From: Stentor coeruleus | Taxonomy: Eukaryota; Ciliophora; Heterotrichea; Heterotrichida; Stentoridae | DNA: 38,415 nt | NCBI GenBank assembly: GCA_001970955.1 | Contig: MPUH01000718.1 | Span: 1-38,415, forward strand | Direction of reading: 5' to 3' | In this document: one piece after another, positions 30,011-38,415 of the stretch | Position numbering within the stretch: the stretch's first letter is position 1 | Layout of the letters: each line of letters opens with the position of its first letter | Notes under the pieces: generated by a model | Databases searched by the model: none | What the model saw: only the letters and a program-made list of their open reading frames with translations | Told to the model about the DNA's origin: nothing | Translations under genes and position numbers: made by a program

Positions 30011-31000
30011 ATGTCTCTTGCATTCTTAATCATAAACATCTACTCTGTATCAAGTCAACAAACAAGTCAAGGTGTATTAGCCGGTTCACTAGAAACTTTA
30101 GCTGACAAAATCCAAGAGTTTTCTTCAGAAAGTACTGATTCCTTAACTATAATAAACCAAAAACTTGATGATGAATTAGAATTCAAAAGTGATACATCTG
30201 AGTCTTTAATCAAATCCAAAATCTCAGAACTTGAAGATGAACTACAATCAATATCTGAAAATCTAGAAAACTTACAGATTGCACTTGAAATTTCTTCGGC
30301 CAACTGTGGAGAAAATCTTGATTGCACAAGTTGTACAGAATCAGAAAAATGTGTTTGGTGTAATGTTGATAAAATATGTGTTAATGGAGACTTTTATGGA
30401 CCGATGAATGGGGAATGTGGGGATTATAGCTGGTTTGAGTGTTCTTTTCCTGGATGTGAAGAGTATCTTGATTGTCAAACTTGTATAGCAGATACTAGTT
30501 GTGGATGGTGTACTATAGGGCATTTTTGCTATGAAGGCTCAGCTGTACTTAAAGGTGATTGCGATTTCGAATATTATTATCATGCTGAAGGAAATATACA
30601 ATGCCCAGAATATACACCTATTAGCGCTGTAACTTCAATAAATACAGAAGTAATTTTACAACAAAAAATCGATGAGTTGTTGTATATAGAAAATCAGATT
30701 AATTTTGAAATTTATGAGTTGGAAGAGAAAAGAGAAGATATTGTTAAGGAAGCTAGCAAGGGAGGAGATGATATACAAGGAATTGAAGTATCTGATTTTG
30801 AAGGAATTATCGATGTGGCTGATCAACAAGCAACGGAAGAAGATGAAGATGAGCTACTGTTTCAGGAACAGCTTTGGGATTATTGGGCTAGTAATACTAT
30901 TGAAGGCATCTCAGAAGATGTTGATGAAGACTTTGATGATGTTGTTAAAGCATTAGAGAAATTCCAGGACAACGATGAAGTTTTGGATACAGGTGAATAA
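30011..31000 (+). CDS. Secreted or type-I protein with two PSI-like Cys-rich domains
   Basis: A 329-residue protein. The N-terminus MSLAFLIINIYSVSSQQ looks like a short signal peptide cleaved after about residue 15. A helical, Ser/Glu-rich region (about 30-95) is heptad-like. Two Cys-rich modules follow at about 97-150 and 150-200: NLDCTSCTESEKCVWCNVDKIC and YLDCQTCIADTSCGWCTIGHFC. Their C-x2-C...C-x-W-C spacing is that of PSI (plexin-semaphorin-integrin) domains. The C-terminal 125 residues are very acidic and helical (EIYELEEKREDIVKE, EDVDEDFDDVVKALEKF). No membrane anchor is visible after the signal peptide, so secretion or storage in an endomembrane/cortical organelle is possible. The function is unknown. 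Confidence 0.8.
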   Translation: MSLAFLIINIYSVSSQQTSQGVLAGSLETLADKIQEFSSESTDSLTIINQKLDDELEFKSDTSESLIKSKISELEDELQSISENLENLQIALEISSANCGENLDCTSCTESEKCVWCNVDKICVNGDFYGPMNGECGDYSWFECSFPGCEEYLDCQTCIADTSCGWCTIGHFCYEGSAVLKGDCDFEYYYHAEGNIQCPEYTPISAVTSINTEVILQQKIDELLYIENQINFEIYELEEKREDIVKEASKGGDDIQGIEVSDFEGIIDVADQQATEEDEDELLFQEQLWDYWASNTIEGISEDVDEDFDDVVKALEKFQDNDEVLDTGE

Positions 31001-31209
31001 TTAAAATATTGAATGTCTTTGGAAATTATTATTAGATTCAATATATATGTTTGATTATTTACTATTCTTCATAAAACTCGAAGATGCCAAGTGTTGAAAA
31101 ATTCGCTGTTGTTGCAATAGAACATCTTGTTAATATATATATAATTACTAACTTATTATATAAAAAAATAGATATATGCATATTTATTTATAAAAAATCT
31201 ACTTTCCCG

Positions 31210-31350
31210 TTAACTTATCTCTTCAACTTCTTTATTTTGTAATAATACCTCCTCAGGTTCGACTGGGGGTAAAATATTAATCTCACTGTAATTCGACATA
31301 TCCATCTGAATTTCTTCATCATGGGAAAAATCAAGATTTGATACTACCAT
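31210..31350 (-). CDS. Possible 46-residue acidic small protein
   Basis: The frame starts with an ATG at 31350, in a TATTATAATGG context, and ends with TAA at 31210. The sequence (MVVSNLDFSHDEEIQMDMSN...EPEEVLLQNKEVEEIS) has ordinary amino-acid use, unlike the Lys/Phe/Ile-rich translations of random AT-rich DNA here. It is locally less AT-rich than its surroundings. No domain or homologue is recognised. It could also be an exon of a larger gene, but I found no 15-nt intron linking it to other frames. A small palindrome (ACACT-ATAC-AGTGT, 31357-31370) lies just upstream. Confidence 0.4.
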   Translation of the reverse strand: MVVSNLDFSHDEEIQMDMSNYSEINILPPVEPEEVLLQNKEVEEIS

Positions 31351-32048
31351 TATAATACACTATACAGTGTTATTTTCTAATAATTTATAGCATTTTTACT
31401 TTAATAAAAACCATTTAAGCATTTTCTCTCAATACTTTCATTAGAGAAGAAGAATTCAAAGGGTTATGGGATAAATTTATCAGAGCTATAAAAAATGCTC
31501 ATATTTGATTATGCAAAATCTAAATTTTAGTTTATGTATAAATATTGTCTGATTTATGAATATTTTGGTTTGATGTGGATTCACAGATCTGTCGTGACTT
31601 GGGAAATGTAATCGATATGACTTCTTCTGTTTCCTGCATAAGCGTATATTTCACCGCTTGTGTTGATAGAAAGATCTTCTATAAAATCTTATATTTTTTA
31701 TTTTATTATTATTTTGTTGTTATGAGGATTTGGGTAATTTTCAAAAATTTGGTATTTAGGTTTATGCGTTAGTTTTTTGTTATGATTTTTCTATGTTGAG
31801 TGAAGGATTTGTTAGCTTTTGATTGCTGAATGAATTTCGCTAAAGCACTTATATTATTTTATAATTTAAAGAAATAATATAAAAGAAACTAATTTTTATA
31901 AAGAGCCTAATTTCAATAGAATATTCTAGTACATAGCATTTAAAGTAAATTTTTTAATTAGAAACAAAGGTAATAAGTACAAAAAACAAGCAATATATAG
32001 GTTAAAAAATACTAATTCTGCATTTAAATCATTAAAAACTAGCTAATT
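31351..32048. other. Intergenic region with a short GC-richer island
   Basis: Mostly AT-rich. Bases about 31578-31680 are clearly richer in G+C than their surroundings (roughly 40%). On the minus strand they read open in two frames (SGEIYAYAGNRRSHIDYIS and MQETEEVISITFPKSRQ), but neither gives a convincing gene with start and stop. No tRNA or known small RNA was recognised. Confidence 0.5.
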
Positions 32049-34652
32049 TTATTCCTTTTCAAAAATTTGGTGACTTTCTGTTTCCCCTACAATATCTTCC
32101 TCAGAGCAGCAATCTTGATTCTCCTCATCTCCTTCATCCTGATAATACATTATAAATCTCGAAAATAATCCTGAATGTTTACTTTGGCTGCTAGAAAGAT
32201 GTAATGGTTGAGAATTATTGTCTTGTACTTGTTCATCATCACTTTGAGGTTCTTTGAAACCCATTCTGCATTTTTTATTGTTTTTGTATTGTTCATTAAT
32301 TTTTCCGTCTTCAGTTTCTCTATTGGCATCTTGAGTGAAAGCTGCTTCATCAAGTTCATTTATTATCATTCCATAATCAGGATTGTTTCTAATGTGGTAT
32401 GTATCTAAACCTTTCTTTCTAATTAAATCTCTAATCTCATCAAACTTAGTGTCTATGTTGATTTCAGACTCTTTATTTCTCAACACACAATTACATAATT
32501 TATGTAAAAATTCCAATGCAATCATCGTCAATATTGAAAGAAAAATAATTGTTATGCTGCTCATTCCTGACGGTTTTAATACCCTTTTATTAATTTCTTC
32601 ATTATAAGCTGAAAAGATTTTCGCTGATGTAAATGGTTCAATTTTAAACAATTCATCATTACCATATATCCACAAAGAAATGCAACTATGAATTATAATA
32701 CAAATTGGTAATGTTTTTAATGCTGAAAGATACAAACCTTCTGAATAATATGGGGGTTTACGATAATGCCTTAAAAGTAGAAATTTGTCTGTAAAAAATA
32801 TAATCACTAAAAATATTAAACAGAAGATATTCAATATAGGTAGCCCACTAGAATATGTATATGATGTAAAAATCACATTAAAAATTTGCGCAATTCTTGC
32901 AGATATTTCAAACTCAGGTCCTAAAAAAATCTCATTAAGCTCATATTGCGATTTATTTTCTTCTTTAACACACTTTCTTTTTAAAATCTCATATGGGTAT
33001 ACGAAAAATAAATAAAACAGATGAGGTGATCCGATATTAATTGCTACCAAACTTATTAACATCCCTCCAACTTTTGTAAACCATTCTCTTGTAAAATCAT
33101 CATACCCGTCATTTAAAGAAAATATTGTTAAAGGTAAAGTTAGATTTACCAAATAAGTTAGTACCCCAGTGTTTAAGTACATAAGCATAAGAATTTTTTT
33201 GAATATTTTTATTTTGATTCCTGTTCTGCTTTTTGGTCTTTCAAACTCACTAAGTTTATACATTAAATAGTCTAAAATATAGTTTATAACAACAATAGCA
33301 AAGCATGTAAAAATTTTACGGGTATAGGATATTTCTAATAATTCTGTATATTTTGAACATATATCTTTTTTTTCATTGTAAATATCTTCATAAGTTTGTT
33401 TGTTGCAGTAACAAAGAGTCTCTTTACTACCTTTATCGGAGTAATTTGGCATATCTTTATCATTAATTCCCAAGCATGTTTTTTCTGAAGGGAGTTCGTT
33501 TTCTGTTTTTTTTACTATTATTATAAGGACTATTGTTATAAACAAAAAAAATCCTGTTAATATTAACGAAATTGTAAATCTTGTATAACGAGATGATTTA
33601 CTAACTTCAAGATTTTCCCAGATAATATCTTCAGGTTCAGTAGCAGGAAAGACTGTTAGTTTATATTCATCATTGTAAGCAAGGTCTGTGTTTTGTTTTT
33701 TAAACCTTTTACAGTATCCTTTTTTATATGCTTCAATACATTTTTGTTTATCGAGTTTAGAATTAAAAGTCACATAAGCTCTTTTAACTTCAAGATCATC
33801 ATGATGCTTAATAGCATCTTTTGCTTCAATATCTTTATTTAATTTTTCAAGTTTTTTATATAAATTAACCAGAGTTTTATCAAGTTCAGGCCTTTTTTTC
33901 TTGAACCTCAATAGAGTTTCCCTTATTTTTATTTCTTCCATTAAATTAGCTTTTTTTGTAAATATATACAACAAATCTCCATATCTTCTCCCAAGATAAA
34001 CTTCAATAACATCACCAAATTGTTGAAAATGAGCTTTAACTTCTTCTTTTGAAGTTCCAATCCTAGGAAGTCCTTTTACATCAATTGAATAATCAGAAAT
34101 TTTATGAACTTTACTTTGTTCTATTTTTATTTCTTTATATGCATAGGCAGCACATAATAAAATAAATATCAAAAATAATGAGTTCATAACTAAATCAGTA
34201 CTCCATGTTATTGTATAGCTTCTTTCTATTTTTTCAGGATCAGTGTCTTCTGAGTTTCCGACACTTAATTTAGCTATGGATTCTTGAGTTTCACGAAAAT
34301 CATAGTGCTTACCTGTAAAATTTAATATGATAGGGCACAAACTAATCAAACCAATGACTGTAAAAATAATCAAAAGCTGCTTGATAAGAATAAAGTATAA
34401 ATTTAAACCTAGTGAATAGCTCGAAAACTCTTTGGTATGAGTGCTGCAAATATGATATTTGTAGTATTCTCCATTCACGCATTTCCTTAATGAATTTTCA
34501 TCACGATAAATAATTGCTGCTTCTTTACAAGCTGGTATTTTTATTTCTGTCAGAACTCTTCTAATATATTCACGATGACTAACTCGATTGAACTGTGAAG
34601 CCCTAAGTTCTCCACCTGCATGAAATCCAAGTGCTTCGATAATGCCTAGCAT
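32049..34652 (-). CDS. OSCA/TMEM63 (CSC1-like) mechanosensitive-type cation channel
   Basis: An 867-residue multi-pass membrane protein. After an N-terminal cytosolic part come membrane segments near residues 85-110 (ILIKQLLIIFTVIGLISLCPIIL) and 150-175. A large cytosolic domain follows (about 195-350) with an RRM-like core: DVKGLPRIGTSKEEVKAHFQQFG, VYLGRRYGDLLYIF, and KRAYVTFNSKLDKQKCIEAYKKG. It ends in the family hallmark EPEDIIWENLEVS, followed by the TM core (about 365 to 750; e.g. FTISLILTGFFLFITIVLIIIV). The C-terminal about 120 residues are acidic and Ser/Gln-rich. OSCA/TMEM63 proteins are osmo- or stretch-gated cation channels related to TMEM16; that is family knowledge. It is relevant to a highly contractile, touch-sensitive ciliate, though that link is inference. 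Confidence 0.85.
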   Translation of the reverse strand: MLGIIEALGFHAGGELRASQFNRVSHREYIRRVLTEIKIPACKEAAIIYRDENSLRKCVNGEYYKYHICSTHTKEFSSYSLGLNLYFILIKQLLIIFTVIGLISLCPIILNFTGKHYDFRETQESIAKLSVGNSEDTDPEKIERSYTITWSTDLVMNSLFLIFILLCAAYAYKEIKIEQSKVHKISDYSIDVKGLPRIGTSKEEVKAHFQQFGDVIEVYLGRRYGDLLYIFTKKANLMEEIKIRETLLRFKKKRPELDKTLVNLYKKLEKLNKDIEAKDAIKHHDDLEVKRAYVTFNSKLDKQKCIEAYKKGYCKRFKKQNTDLAYNDEYKLTVFPATEPEDIIWENLEVSKSSRYTRFTISLILTGFFLFITIVLIIIVKKTENELPSEKTCLGINDKDMPNYSDKGSKETLCYCNKQTYEDIYNEKKDICSKYTELLEISYTRKIFTCFAIVVINYILDYLMYKLSEFERPKSRTGIKIKIFKKILMLMYLNTGVLTYLVNLTLPLTIFSLNDGYDDFTREWFTKVGGMLISLVAINIGSPHLFYLFFVYPYEILKRKCVKEENKSQYELNEIFLGPEFEISARIAQIFNVIFTSYTYSSGLPILNIFCLIFLVIIFFTDKFLLLRHYRKPPYYSEGLYLSALKTLPICIIIHSCISLWIYGNDELFKIEPFTSAKIFSAYNEEINKRVLKPSGMSSITIIFLSILTMIALEFLHKLCNCVLRNKESEINIDTKFDEIRDLIRKKGLDTYHIRNNPDYGMIINELDEAAFTQDANRETEDGKINEQYKNNKKCRMGFKEPQSDDEQVQDNNSQPLHLSSSQSKHSGLFSRFIMYYQDEGDEENQDCCSEEDIVGETESHQIFEKE

Positions 34653-35070
34653 TTTTATAGGATAAATGAAGAATTATGTATTTAAGTATTTTTTGATTTT
34701 TTTTTGAAAATTATTATAATTTTATACATAATCAAAAAAAATCAACTCATGCAAAATTCAATACAAAATCCTAGCGCCTTGAGTAAACTAAGAAAATCAA
34801 AAAAAATCTTCTGCATATCCTTTAATGCATTACCAAAATAATTCAATTATCTTCAGTAAAAACTTTTAAAATTTATAATTTCCATATAAATAGTGATATC
34901 ACATAAGAAACTTAATCACTTCTTCTACTACCTTAATTTTCCTATAAACCTAAGCTTAAAATTATAACATACAACCATAAGCCTACTTCAAATTCCCATA
35001 ATTCCCTTATCCTTTTCCATATTCTATTCCCACTATAAATGCACCTAATCAAAACAATTAATCAATATAA
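34653..35070. other. Divergent intergenic region, no gene seen
   Basis: It lies between the OSCA-like gene (-) and the RCE1-like gene (+). AT-rich; G-poor/C-rich from about 34740 onward. No ORF, RNA gene or repeat. Confidence 0.6.
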
Positions 35071-35871
35071 ATGATCCCATTAGCACTCAGTGCAGCAACT
35101 CCCGCTGTTTTTATTAGTTACTCAGCATTAAGCGACTACAAAAAGCCTTCAGCAGGTCAATTAATCATCCGAGACCTATCTTTTACTATTTTTTGGTGTA
35201 TTCTTTCATACATCCTCACAAGTGCCTACTCAAACCCTCCAGATTTCCTCACATGGTTCGGGTTTACTATCACTGTGGACAATTACGGGGCAATGTTATC
35301 CTGCTGTTCGGTTATTTTTGTTATCTACATCGGACCCCTTGTCCAAACAGCTTTTATTGAAGATGAAGGAGAAGAATTCAATCTTCCTGAGTTGAAATCT
35401 TATGTGACTGACGCTTTTTGTGAAGAAGCATTTTTCAGGACTTGCCATATAAATTTCTTATTAGCAAGTGGTTTTGGGTTTAATGGCTGTGTTTTTGTAT
35501 CTATGATTATATACACTGCAGTGAAATGCAGGAACATCTTTTTAGGGTTGAACTTTCAGAATGCTATTAAACATGGGAAAATATGGGGATTAGGCCAAGA
35601 AGTGTTTTTTAACTTGTTATTGGGATGGATGTTGGGGTATATGTATGTAAGAACAGCTTCTTATTTAGCATGTGTTATTGTACATGTGTTTAAGAATTTC
35701 ATGGGATTCCCTGATATTGGTTTTTATAAACCTACACATGGGCTGTATAGTAAAAAGTGGATTATTGGGGCTGCTTATTGTGTGGGAATAGTTGGGTTTG
35801 TTTTTCTTTTCAATTTGATACTTATGAATCCTGAAATCTTTGAACCTTGGCATGCGAGACTCGCTATTTAG
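35071..35871 (+). CDS. CAAX prenyl protease 2 (RCE1)-like membrane protein, altered motif 2
   Basis: A 266-residue multi-pass protein of the ABI/CPBP intramembrane protease family. Motif 1 is YVTDAFCEEAFFRTC (Glu118, Glu119, Arg123). The last motif is VIVHVFKNFMGFPD (His205, Asn209), both placed as in RCE1, and the RTASYLA...NFMGFPDIGF stretch is RCE1-like. RCE1 removes the -AAX tripeptide from prenylated CAAX proteins at the ER. Where RCE1 has the second catalytic-histidine motif (GVAHxHH), this protein reads YTAVKCRN (about 149-155) with no histidine. It may therefore be an inactive homologue or use another arrangement. The gene has one exon and the usual C-rich leader. Confidence 0.8.
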   Translation: MIPLALSAATPAVFISYSALSDYKKPSAGQLIIRDLSFTIFWCILSYILTSAYSNPPDFLTWFGFTITVDNYGAMLSCCSVIFVIYIGPLVQTAFIEDEGEEFNLPELKSYVTDAFCEEAFFRTCHINFLLASGFGFNGCVFVSMIIYTAVKCRNIFLGLNFQNAIKHGKIWGLGQEVFFNLLLGWMLGYMYVRTASYLACVIVHVFKNFMGFPDIGFYKPTHGLYSKKWIIGAAYCVGIVGFVFLFNLILMNPEIFEPWHARLAI

Positions 35872-36276
35872 TTAGGCTAATATAGTTTACTTAGGGTTTT
35901 TTTTTTAATGAAAAGTTAAGGTTAGGATATTATTAAAAGAGGATTTGCTGATTTGGTTTTGTGTGAATATAAAATCTTAAAGAAGAATAAATAAAAGGTG
36001 AAAAGATAGTAATTGATGAATTATAGTCTTTATGATTAATATGAAAAGATTATCTAAATAAAAAGCTTACTCCATCTATTTCAAACTACAAAAATATTCA
36101 AAAATTCTTACCTAAAAACCCATTTTCTCTCCAAACCCAGTCAAATCTCTCCTAAAACCCATTCACAAATTTATCTTCCCCAAACTCTCTTCCTCAATCA
36201 CCCTTCCATCAACCTAATCTTTAAACCCACACCCAAATCCTACTTCCAACTCAAATTTCTCAATTCTTCTTATAAA
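35872..36276. other. Intergenic region, no gene seen
   Basis: It lies between two plus-strand genes. G-rich/C-poor up to about 36020, then almost G-free and C-rich to the Kelch start (36121-36180: 22 C, 1 G). No ORF or RNA gene. Confidence 0.65.
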
Positions 36277-37773
36277 ATGGCAGAATCTAGACACCCACAA
36301 GAAGAAAGTGTTGAGAACAAAGCTTGGTGTTGGAGTACTGTTCCTTCAATAAACCGAGCACCATGTCAAAGATCATTACATACAGGTGTAGTATTAGACA
36401 ATTGTTTATATATATTCGGTGGCTATGATGGTGTTCAGCGGACGAATGAATTCTGCAGATTCAATTTCACAACTTTAGAATGGAGCATAATCCCAGTTAC
36501 CGAACAAACACCATCTCCAAGAGATCGGCATGTATCAGTAGTATATGGTAAATGTGTATATATAAACGGAGGATATGACGGTTATAATCGAGTTAATGAC
36601 TTTTATGAATACAATGTTACGACAAATATGTGGCGGGAAGTTCAAAGTACAGGTAATCCTCCATCTTCCCGTCATTCACATGCTGCTGTTGTTTATGAAG
36701 GGGCGATGTTTGTTTTTGCTGGATATGATGGTTTATATCGTAATGATTTTCATAGATATGATTTTCAACAGAATTCATGGAAACCAGTTACTGACTCTTT
36801 AGGGACAAATGAAAGCTGGCCAAAACCTAGGTATAGGACTACAGCAACAGTTGTTGGGGATAAAATGTTGGTTTTTGGAGGTCATGATGGGGCGAGACAG
36901 TTGAATGATTTTTATGCTTGGAGTTTTACTAATGAAACATGGAGTGAAATTGAAACTTTAGGTAGCCCACCGAGTGCAAGGGATTCTCATGTTGCTGTTT
37001 CTTATAAAAACTCTTTATTTATATTTGGAGGGTCTACAGGTAACGCCCGCAGCGACTTTTACGAGTTTAAGTTTTCTGAACAAAAATGGGTCCCGGTATG
37101 TTCAAGTGGAGGTACAGCCCCTTGCTCACGGTTCTGCCATATTGGTGTTGCTTATAAAAAAGGCTTTTATGTCTTTGGCGGATATGATGGAACTCAAAGA
37201 CTTAACGACTTTAAACAGTTCATGTTTGAACTTGAAAACTCAGAAATCCCCCCAAGCACATTAGTTTCAGAACTTTCATCTATGATTGGAAATGATAAAT
37301 ATAGTGATGTGACTATTATTATTGAAGATAGGCCAATTCCTGCACATAAGTTTATTCTTAGTCGATCAAAATACTTTGAAGCTATGTTTTCTGGAGAAAT
37401 GATTGAATCTAGTTCACGTGAAGTTCGTATTACTAATATTTCATACAAAGCATTTTATGAAGTTCTTAAATATTTATATACTGATCAAATTGATGCAAAT
37501 AATGATTATGCTTTAGAAATACTTGAAGCCGCTGACCTTTTGTGTTTGGATAGATTGAAAAAAATATGTGAGCATAGTATATTAGCATCAATTGATATAG
37601 AAAATGCTGCAACAATCTATCAAACTTCTGATGTACATAATATAACAAGTTTAAAAGAAGCATCTTTAGAGTTTATATTGGCTAATTTCGATAAAGTGAG
37701 CAAGAGTAATGGATTTAGAGAAATGGCTAGAGCCAATGTGGAATTGGTGTTGGATATATTAGCTAAACGATAG
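36277..37773 (+). CDS. Kelch-repeat BTB protein (LZTR1-like layout)
   Basis: A 498-residue protein. Six Kelch blades fill residues about 15-320, each with a glycine pair and a downstream Asp-Phe/aromatic pattern: FGGYDGVQRTNEF, NGGYDGYNRVNDF, FAGYDGLYRNDF, FGGHDGARQLNDF, FGGSTGNARSDF and FGGYDGTQRLNDF. A BTB/POZ domain follows (about 340-405: YSDVTIIIEDRPIPAHKFILSRSKYFEAMFSGEM) with a short BACK-type tail (about 405-498). Kelch-first then BTB is the order in LZTR1 and plant/ciliate relatives, the reverse of KLHL proteins. LZTR1 has two BTB-BACK units; only one is present here. A substrate-adaptor role for cullin-3 ubiquitin ligase is the usual inference. The start ATG 36277 follows a leader nearly devoid of G. 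Confidence 0.9.
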   Translation: MAESRHPQEESVENKAWCWSTVPSINRAPCQRSLHTGVVLDNCLYIFGGYDGVQRTNEFCRFNFTTLEWSIIPVTEQTPSPRDRHVSVVYGKCVYINGGYDGYNRVNDFYEYNVTTNMWREVQSTGNPPSSRHSHAAVVYEGAMFVFAGYDGLYRNDFHRYDFQQNSWKPVTDSLGTNESWPKPRYRTTATVVGDKMLVFGGHDGARQLNDFYAWSFTNETWSEIETLGSPPSARDSHVAVSYKNSLFIFGGSTGNARSDFYEFKFSEQKWVPVCSSGGTAPCSRFCHIGVAYKKGFYVFGGYDGTQRLNDFKQFMFELENSEIPPSTLVSELSSMIGNDKYSDVTIIIEDRPIPAHKFILSRSKYFEAMFSGEMIESSSREVRITNISYKAFYEVLKYLYTDQIDANNDYALEILEAADLLCLDRLKKICEHSILASIDIENAATIYQTSDVHNITSLKEASLEFILANFDKVSKSNGFREMARANVELVLDILAKR

Positions 37774-38210
37774 TATATGTTAATACTTTGAATATATATA
37801 TTAGAATATGGTTTATGGTTAATTAATTTGATTATTTTTAGAATGAGATGATGAATTTTTGTAAATTTTGGATGTCCTTTTTATTTTGGGTATTAGATAG
37901 GAATGCTATTTCATGGGGCTTGANTTTATGGTTAATTAATTTGATTATTTTTAGAATGAGATGATGAATTTTTGTAAATTTTGGATGTGCTTTTTATTTT
38001 GGGTATTAGATGGGAATGCTATTTAAGGGGGCTTGGTTTTTTGAGTTATACTTGTAGGATAATAATTTATTTGGCTTATTGGTTTTTTTGAGTTTAGGGA
38101 TTGTGATAAGTTGATGCTTGGCTTCTAGAAGTTAGGATAATGTTGTTAGGAAACTGTTTTTAAGATGATTTTTTTTAAAAAGATTTTGGAGGAGGATTTT
38201 AAGATAGTGT
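37774..38210. other. Downstream flank with duplicated contig end
   Basis: C-poor, G-rich sequence after the Kelch-BTB gene (38161-38220: 15 G, 0 C). It contains a direct duplication of about 110 bp around the N at 37924. No gene. Confidence 0.65.
37812..38035 (+). repeat. Direct duplication of about 110 bp flanking a single N
   Basis: 37812-37923 recurs at 37925-38035 with a few mismatches (for example ATGTCCTTT versus ATGTGCTTT). The N separates the copies. This is most simply two overlapping contig ends placed in tandem, possibly from two alleles, rather than a real repeat. Confidence 0.8.
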
Positions 38211-38414
38211 TTAGAAATGGAATGTTTTATTTTGTATTTGAGAGAGGAGAAAGTTTTTAATTAAGTATGATTTCGGCTTAAGGTTTGAACTGCTTGAAAT
38301 TTTATTAGTGACTGGCTGTTTAATTATATGGATGTATTCTATCAGTATTTTCTCACTGTCGTTGTCAAAAACGCATTTTAGCGATTCTTCATTTGCAAAT
38401 TCAATAGTTTCAAT
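38211..38414 (-). CDS. Possible 3' end of a gene entering from the right edge
   Basis: An open minus-strand frame runs from the window edge (38414) for 67 codons to TAA at 38211. Its edge-proximal half (IETIEFANEESLKCVFDNDS, then EKILIEYIHIIKQPVTNK) looks coding in composition. No domain is recognised. The flank to its left is G-rich on the + strand, which does not match the C-rich flank seen beyond the 3' ends of other minus genes here, so the call is weak. Confidence 0.3.
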   Translation of the reverse strand: METIEFANEESLKCVFDNDSEKILIEYIHIIKQPVTNKISSSSNLKPKSYLIKNFLLSQIQNKTFHF

Positions 38415-38415
38415 T

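Noticed and set aside
31084..31239. ATG-initiated frame beginning MPSVEKFAVVAIEHLV
   Set aside because: The first 15 codons look coding but the rest is Ile/Tyr/Lys/Phe-rich AT spacer that overlaps the minus-strand small ORF. No intron was found to rescue it.
31255..31270. GGTTCGACTGG resembling a tRNA B-box
   Set aside because: It lies inside the small ORF, there is no A-box at the right distance, and there is no cloverleaf.
31575..31772. 65-codon plus-strand frame over the GC-richer island
   Set aside because: No ATG at its start, and the second half is low-complexity Phe/Tyr. It is more likely incidental.
1..38415. CRISPR arrays, insertion sequences or bacterial operons
   Set aside because: No direct repeats with spacers, no transposase-like frames, and spliceosomal introns throughout show a eukaryotic nuclear sequence.

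Overview
The window looks like a macronuclear scaffold piece from a heterotrich ciliate, most likely Stentor (S. coeruleus or a close relative). Three things point there. Coding frames are interrupted by introns of exactly 15 nt (GTA...AG, with an A at intron position 10). TAA, TAG and TGA all act as ordinary stops, which argues against Blepharisma (TGA read as Trp). The genes are short, AT-rich and closely packed on both strands. This assignment is inference; no rRNA or other species marker is present.

Layout, left to right: (1) 1-2899, a partial Cys-rich repeat membrane protein (+) with an assembly gap at 127; (2) 3171-3998, prohibitin-1 (-), divergent from a small coiled-coil protein at 4122-4772 (+); (3) 4815-6760, an IQ-motif protein (+) broken by a duplicated contig end at 5249; (4) 7063-9039, a propionyl-CoA carboxylase alpha-type biotin enzyme (-); (5) 10519-12204, a calcium-dependent protein kinase (-); (6) 12772-13649, an ArfGAP pseudogene (-); (7) 14487-16043, a BTB-BACK-discoidin-like protein (+); (8) 16214-17839, a coiled-coil protein (-); (9) 18569-19876, a zinc-binding/coiled-coil protein (-) whose 3' part carries a run of 15 consecutive 15-nt intron-like units; (10) 21180-22925, a voltage-sensor/cyclic-nucleotide phosphodiesterase fusion (+); (11) 23335-25221, a double-FHA protein (+); (12) 25409-26644, proline dehydrogenase (-); (13) 26791-27438, a heat shock factor (-); (14) 28971-29603, TXNDC9-like (-); (15) 30011-31000, a secreted PSI-domain protein (+); (16) 31210-31350, a possible 46-aa ORF (-); (17) 32049-34652, an OSCA/TMEM63-like channel (-); (18) 35071-35871, an RCE1-like CAAX protease homologue (+); (19) 36277-37773, a Kelch-BTB protein (+); then a non-coding tail with another gap artefact at 37924.

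The genes do not form an operon or a single pathway. Several touch Ca2+/voltage/cyclic-nucleotide signalling (CDPK, IQ protein, voltage-sensor PDE, OSCA-like channel), and three are mitochondrial-type (prohibitin, PCC alpha, proline dehydrogenase).

The most unusual structure is at 18673-18930 on the minus strand. Fifteen 15-nt units each have the architecture of the isolated introns seen elsewhere in the window. They are separated by exactly 3 or 0 nt, and they sit between two exons that stay in frame when all 15 are removed. If real, this is a chain of micro-introns separated by single-codon micro-exons. A second window-wide pattern is a strong sawtooth of G/C strand asymmetry that resets in each of the longer intergenic regions.
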